A stretch of 6,854 bases of DNA from Comamonadaceae bacterium (lineage in GTDB: Bacteria > Pseudomonadota > Gammaproteobacteria > Burkholderiales > Burkholderiaceae_C): the NCBI GenBank assembly GCA_947466165.1, contig CANIDW010000085.1, positions 1-6,854 of the forward strand, written 5' to 3'. A program made the translations under genes and the position numbers. The notes beneath the pieces are model-generated. The model worked only from the letters and a program-made list of their open reading frames with translations. It did no database searches and was not told where the DNA came from. This document shows positions 6,587 through 6,854 of this stretch, piece by piece (the stretch's first letter is position 1; every line of letters starts with the position of its first letter).

Positions 6587-6777
6587 GGTGGAACTTGTCA
6601 ATGGGCGTCAACGCGGAGCATGGCGCTAAAAAATTAGCAGTGAAGTTGATCCGGGCGCGAACGGGTCATCAATGGGGCTGCATTCAAGAGGGCGCGCACA
6701 TAAATTTAATTTTCGATAAACTTATTCCAATAAATATACCAAGCATTCTTTATTTAGCGTAAACCATAGGAATCACC
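6587..6777. promoter_or_regulatory. Divergent control region between cytochrome b561 and putative cytochrome c' genes
   Basis: This 191-base gap separates two divergent starts and must hold at least two promoters. The right part (about 6700-6756) is strikingly AT-rich compared with the rest of the window and probably carries the promoter of the rightward gene, although no single -35/-10 pair stands out. Visible symmetry: GCTAA-AAAA-TTAGC (6625-6638) is a perfect short palindrome, and TTGAT (6646-6650) with ATCAA (6668-6672) forms a wide inverted pair 17 bases apart, too far for an FNR box (which has a four-base spacer). GTCAA occurs twice, ten bases apart, at 6597-6601 and 6607-6611. I did not recognise a sigma-54, FNR or NsrR site with confidence. 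No credible ORF lies within. Confidence 0.55.
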
Positions 6778-6854
6778 ATGAAAGTATTTATTCTTGCGGC
6801 TGCTGCCGCTGCCTTGTTGACCCTGGCCATGCCAGCCAGCGCGCAGTTTGCCAA
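6778..6854 (+). CDS. cycP: Putative cytochrome c' precursor, N-terminal fragment (cut by window end)
   Basis: Only 25 codons and two bases are visible. They encode a classical Sec signal peptide: Lys2, a hydrophobic core (VFILAAAAAALLTLAMP) and an ASA cleavage motif, giving a mature start QFAK. That is the N-terminus I know from Alcaligenes (Achromobacter) xylosoxidans cytochrome c' (QFAKPEDAVKY...), a periplasmic high-spin c-type haem protein that binds nitric oxide and carbon monoxide. The adjacent divergent cytochrome b561 gene supports this, since the two genes are often neighbours. The CXXCH haem motif and four-helix bundle would lie downstream and cannot be seen, so the identification rests on four mature residues plus context. 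ATG 6778 has TAGGA (6767-6771) six bases upstream. Another exported protein with the same start is possible. Confidence 0.68.
   Translation, partial: MKVFILAAAAAALLTLAMPASAQFA

Noticed and set aside
6621..6640. Sigma-54 promoter (TGGC...GC) upstream of the putative cytochrome c' gene
   Set aside because: The GG and GC elements are 13 bases apart instead of the required 10, and the -12 element does not fit.
6646..6672. TTGAT...ATCAA as an FNR/DNR-type box
   Set aside because: The half-sites are 17 bases apart and FNR-family dimers need a four-base spacer, so this is not a normal site.
6571..6762. 63-codon + strand frame in the divergent intergenic region
   Set aside because: It overlaps the b561 start on the other strand, then runs through AT-rich DNA; composition is not protein-like and no ribosome binding site was seen.

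Overview
The window looks like a chromosomal segment of a beta-proteobacterium of the order Burkholderiales, most likely family Comamonadaceae (Polaromonas/Rhodoferax/Acidovorax-like). This placement rests on the style of the ribosomal proteins (long Arg/Pro/Ala-rich tail on S3, the L23 and L16 sequences), the moderately high GC content and the cytochrome c'/b561 pair. It is an inference from familiarity with these families, not from a database search.

Region 1 (1-4592, + strand) is the ribosomal S10 operon from the middle of rplC onward: rplC (5'-truncated), rplD, rplW, rplB, rpsS, rplV, rpsC, rplP, rpmC, rpsQ. Order and orientation match the classical bacterial S10 operon. Genes are separated by at most 24 bases or overlap by 1-4 bases (rplC/rplD, rplD/rplW, rpmC/rpsQ), as expected for a translationally coupled polycistronic unit. 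The known functional residues I could check by eye are all present, and none of the genes looks broken.

Region 2 (4593-5344) starts with a strong intrinsic terminator directly after rpsQ. The spc operon (rplN onward), which follows rpsQ in many bacteria, is not here. Instead there is a free-standing Prx5-type peroxiredoxin gene (+), closed by a symmetric, probably bidirectional terminator. A second, weaker hairpin overlaps the rpsQ terminator and shares one arm with it.

Region 3 (5345-6854) holds two minus-strand genes, a GNAT acetyltransferase and a five-helix cytochrome b561-type membrane protein. Divergent from the latter, across an AT-rich 191-base regulatory gap, is the start of a secreted protein cut by the window end. 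Its predicted mature N-terminus (QFAK) matches that of cytochrome c', and cytochrome b561 is a known genomic partner of cytochrome c'. The pair suggests a small membrane/periplasmic haem module connected with nitric oxide binding or electron transfer.

I see no mobile element, CRISPR array, tRNA or rRNA, and no clearly undescribed system. The points most worth a second look are the break between the S10 and spc operons, the b561/c' divergon and its control region, the shared-arm hairpins after rpsQ, and the S3 tail.
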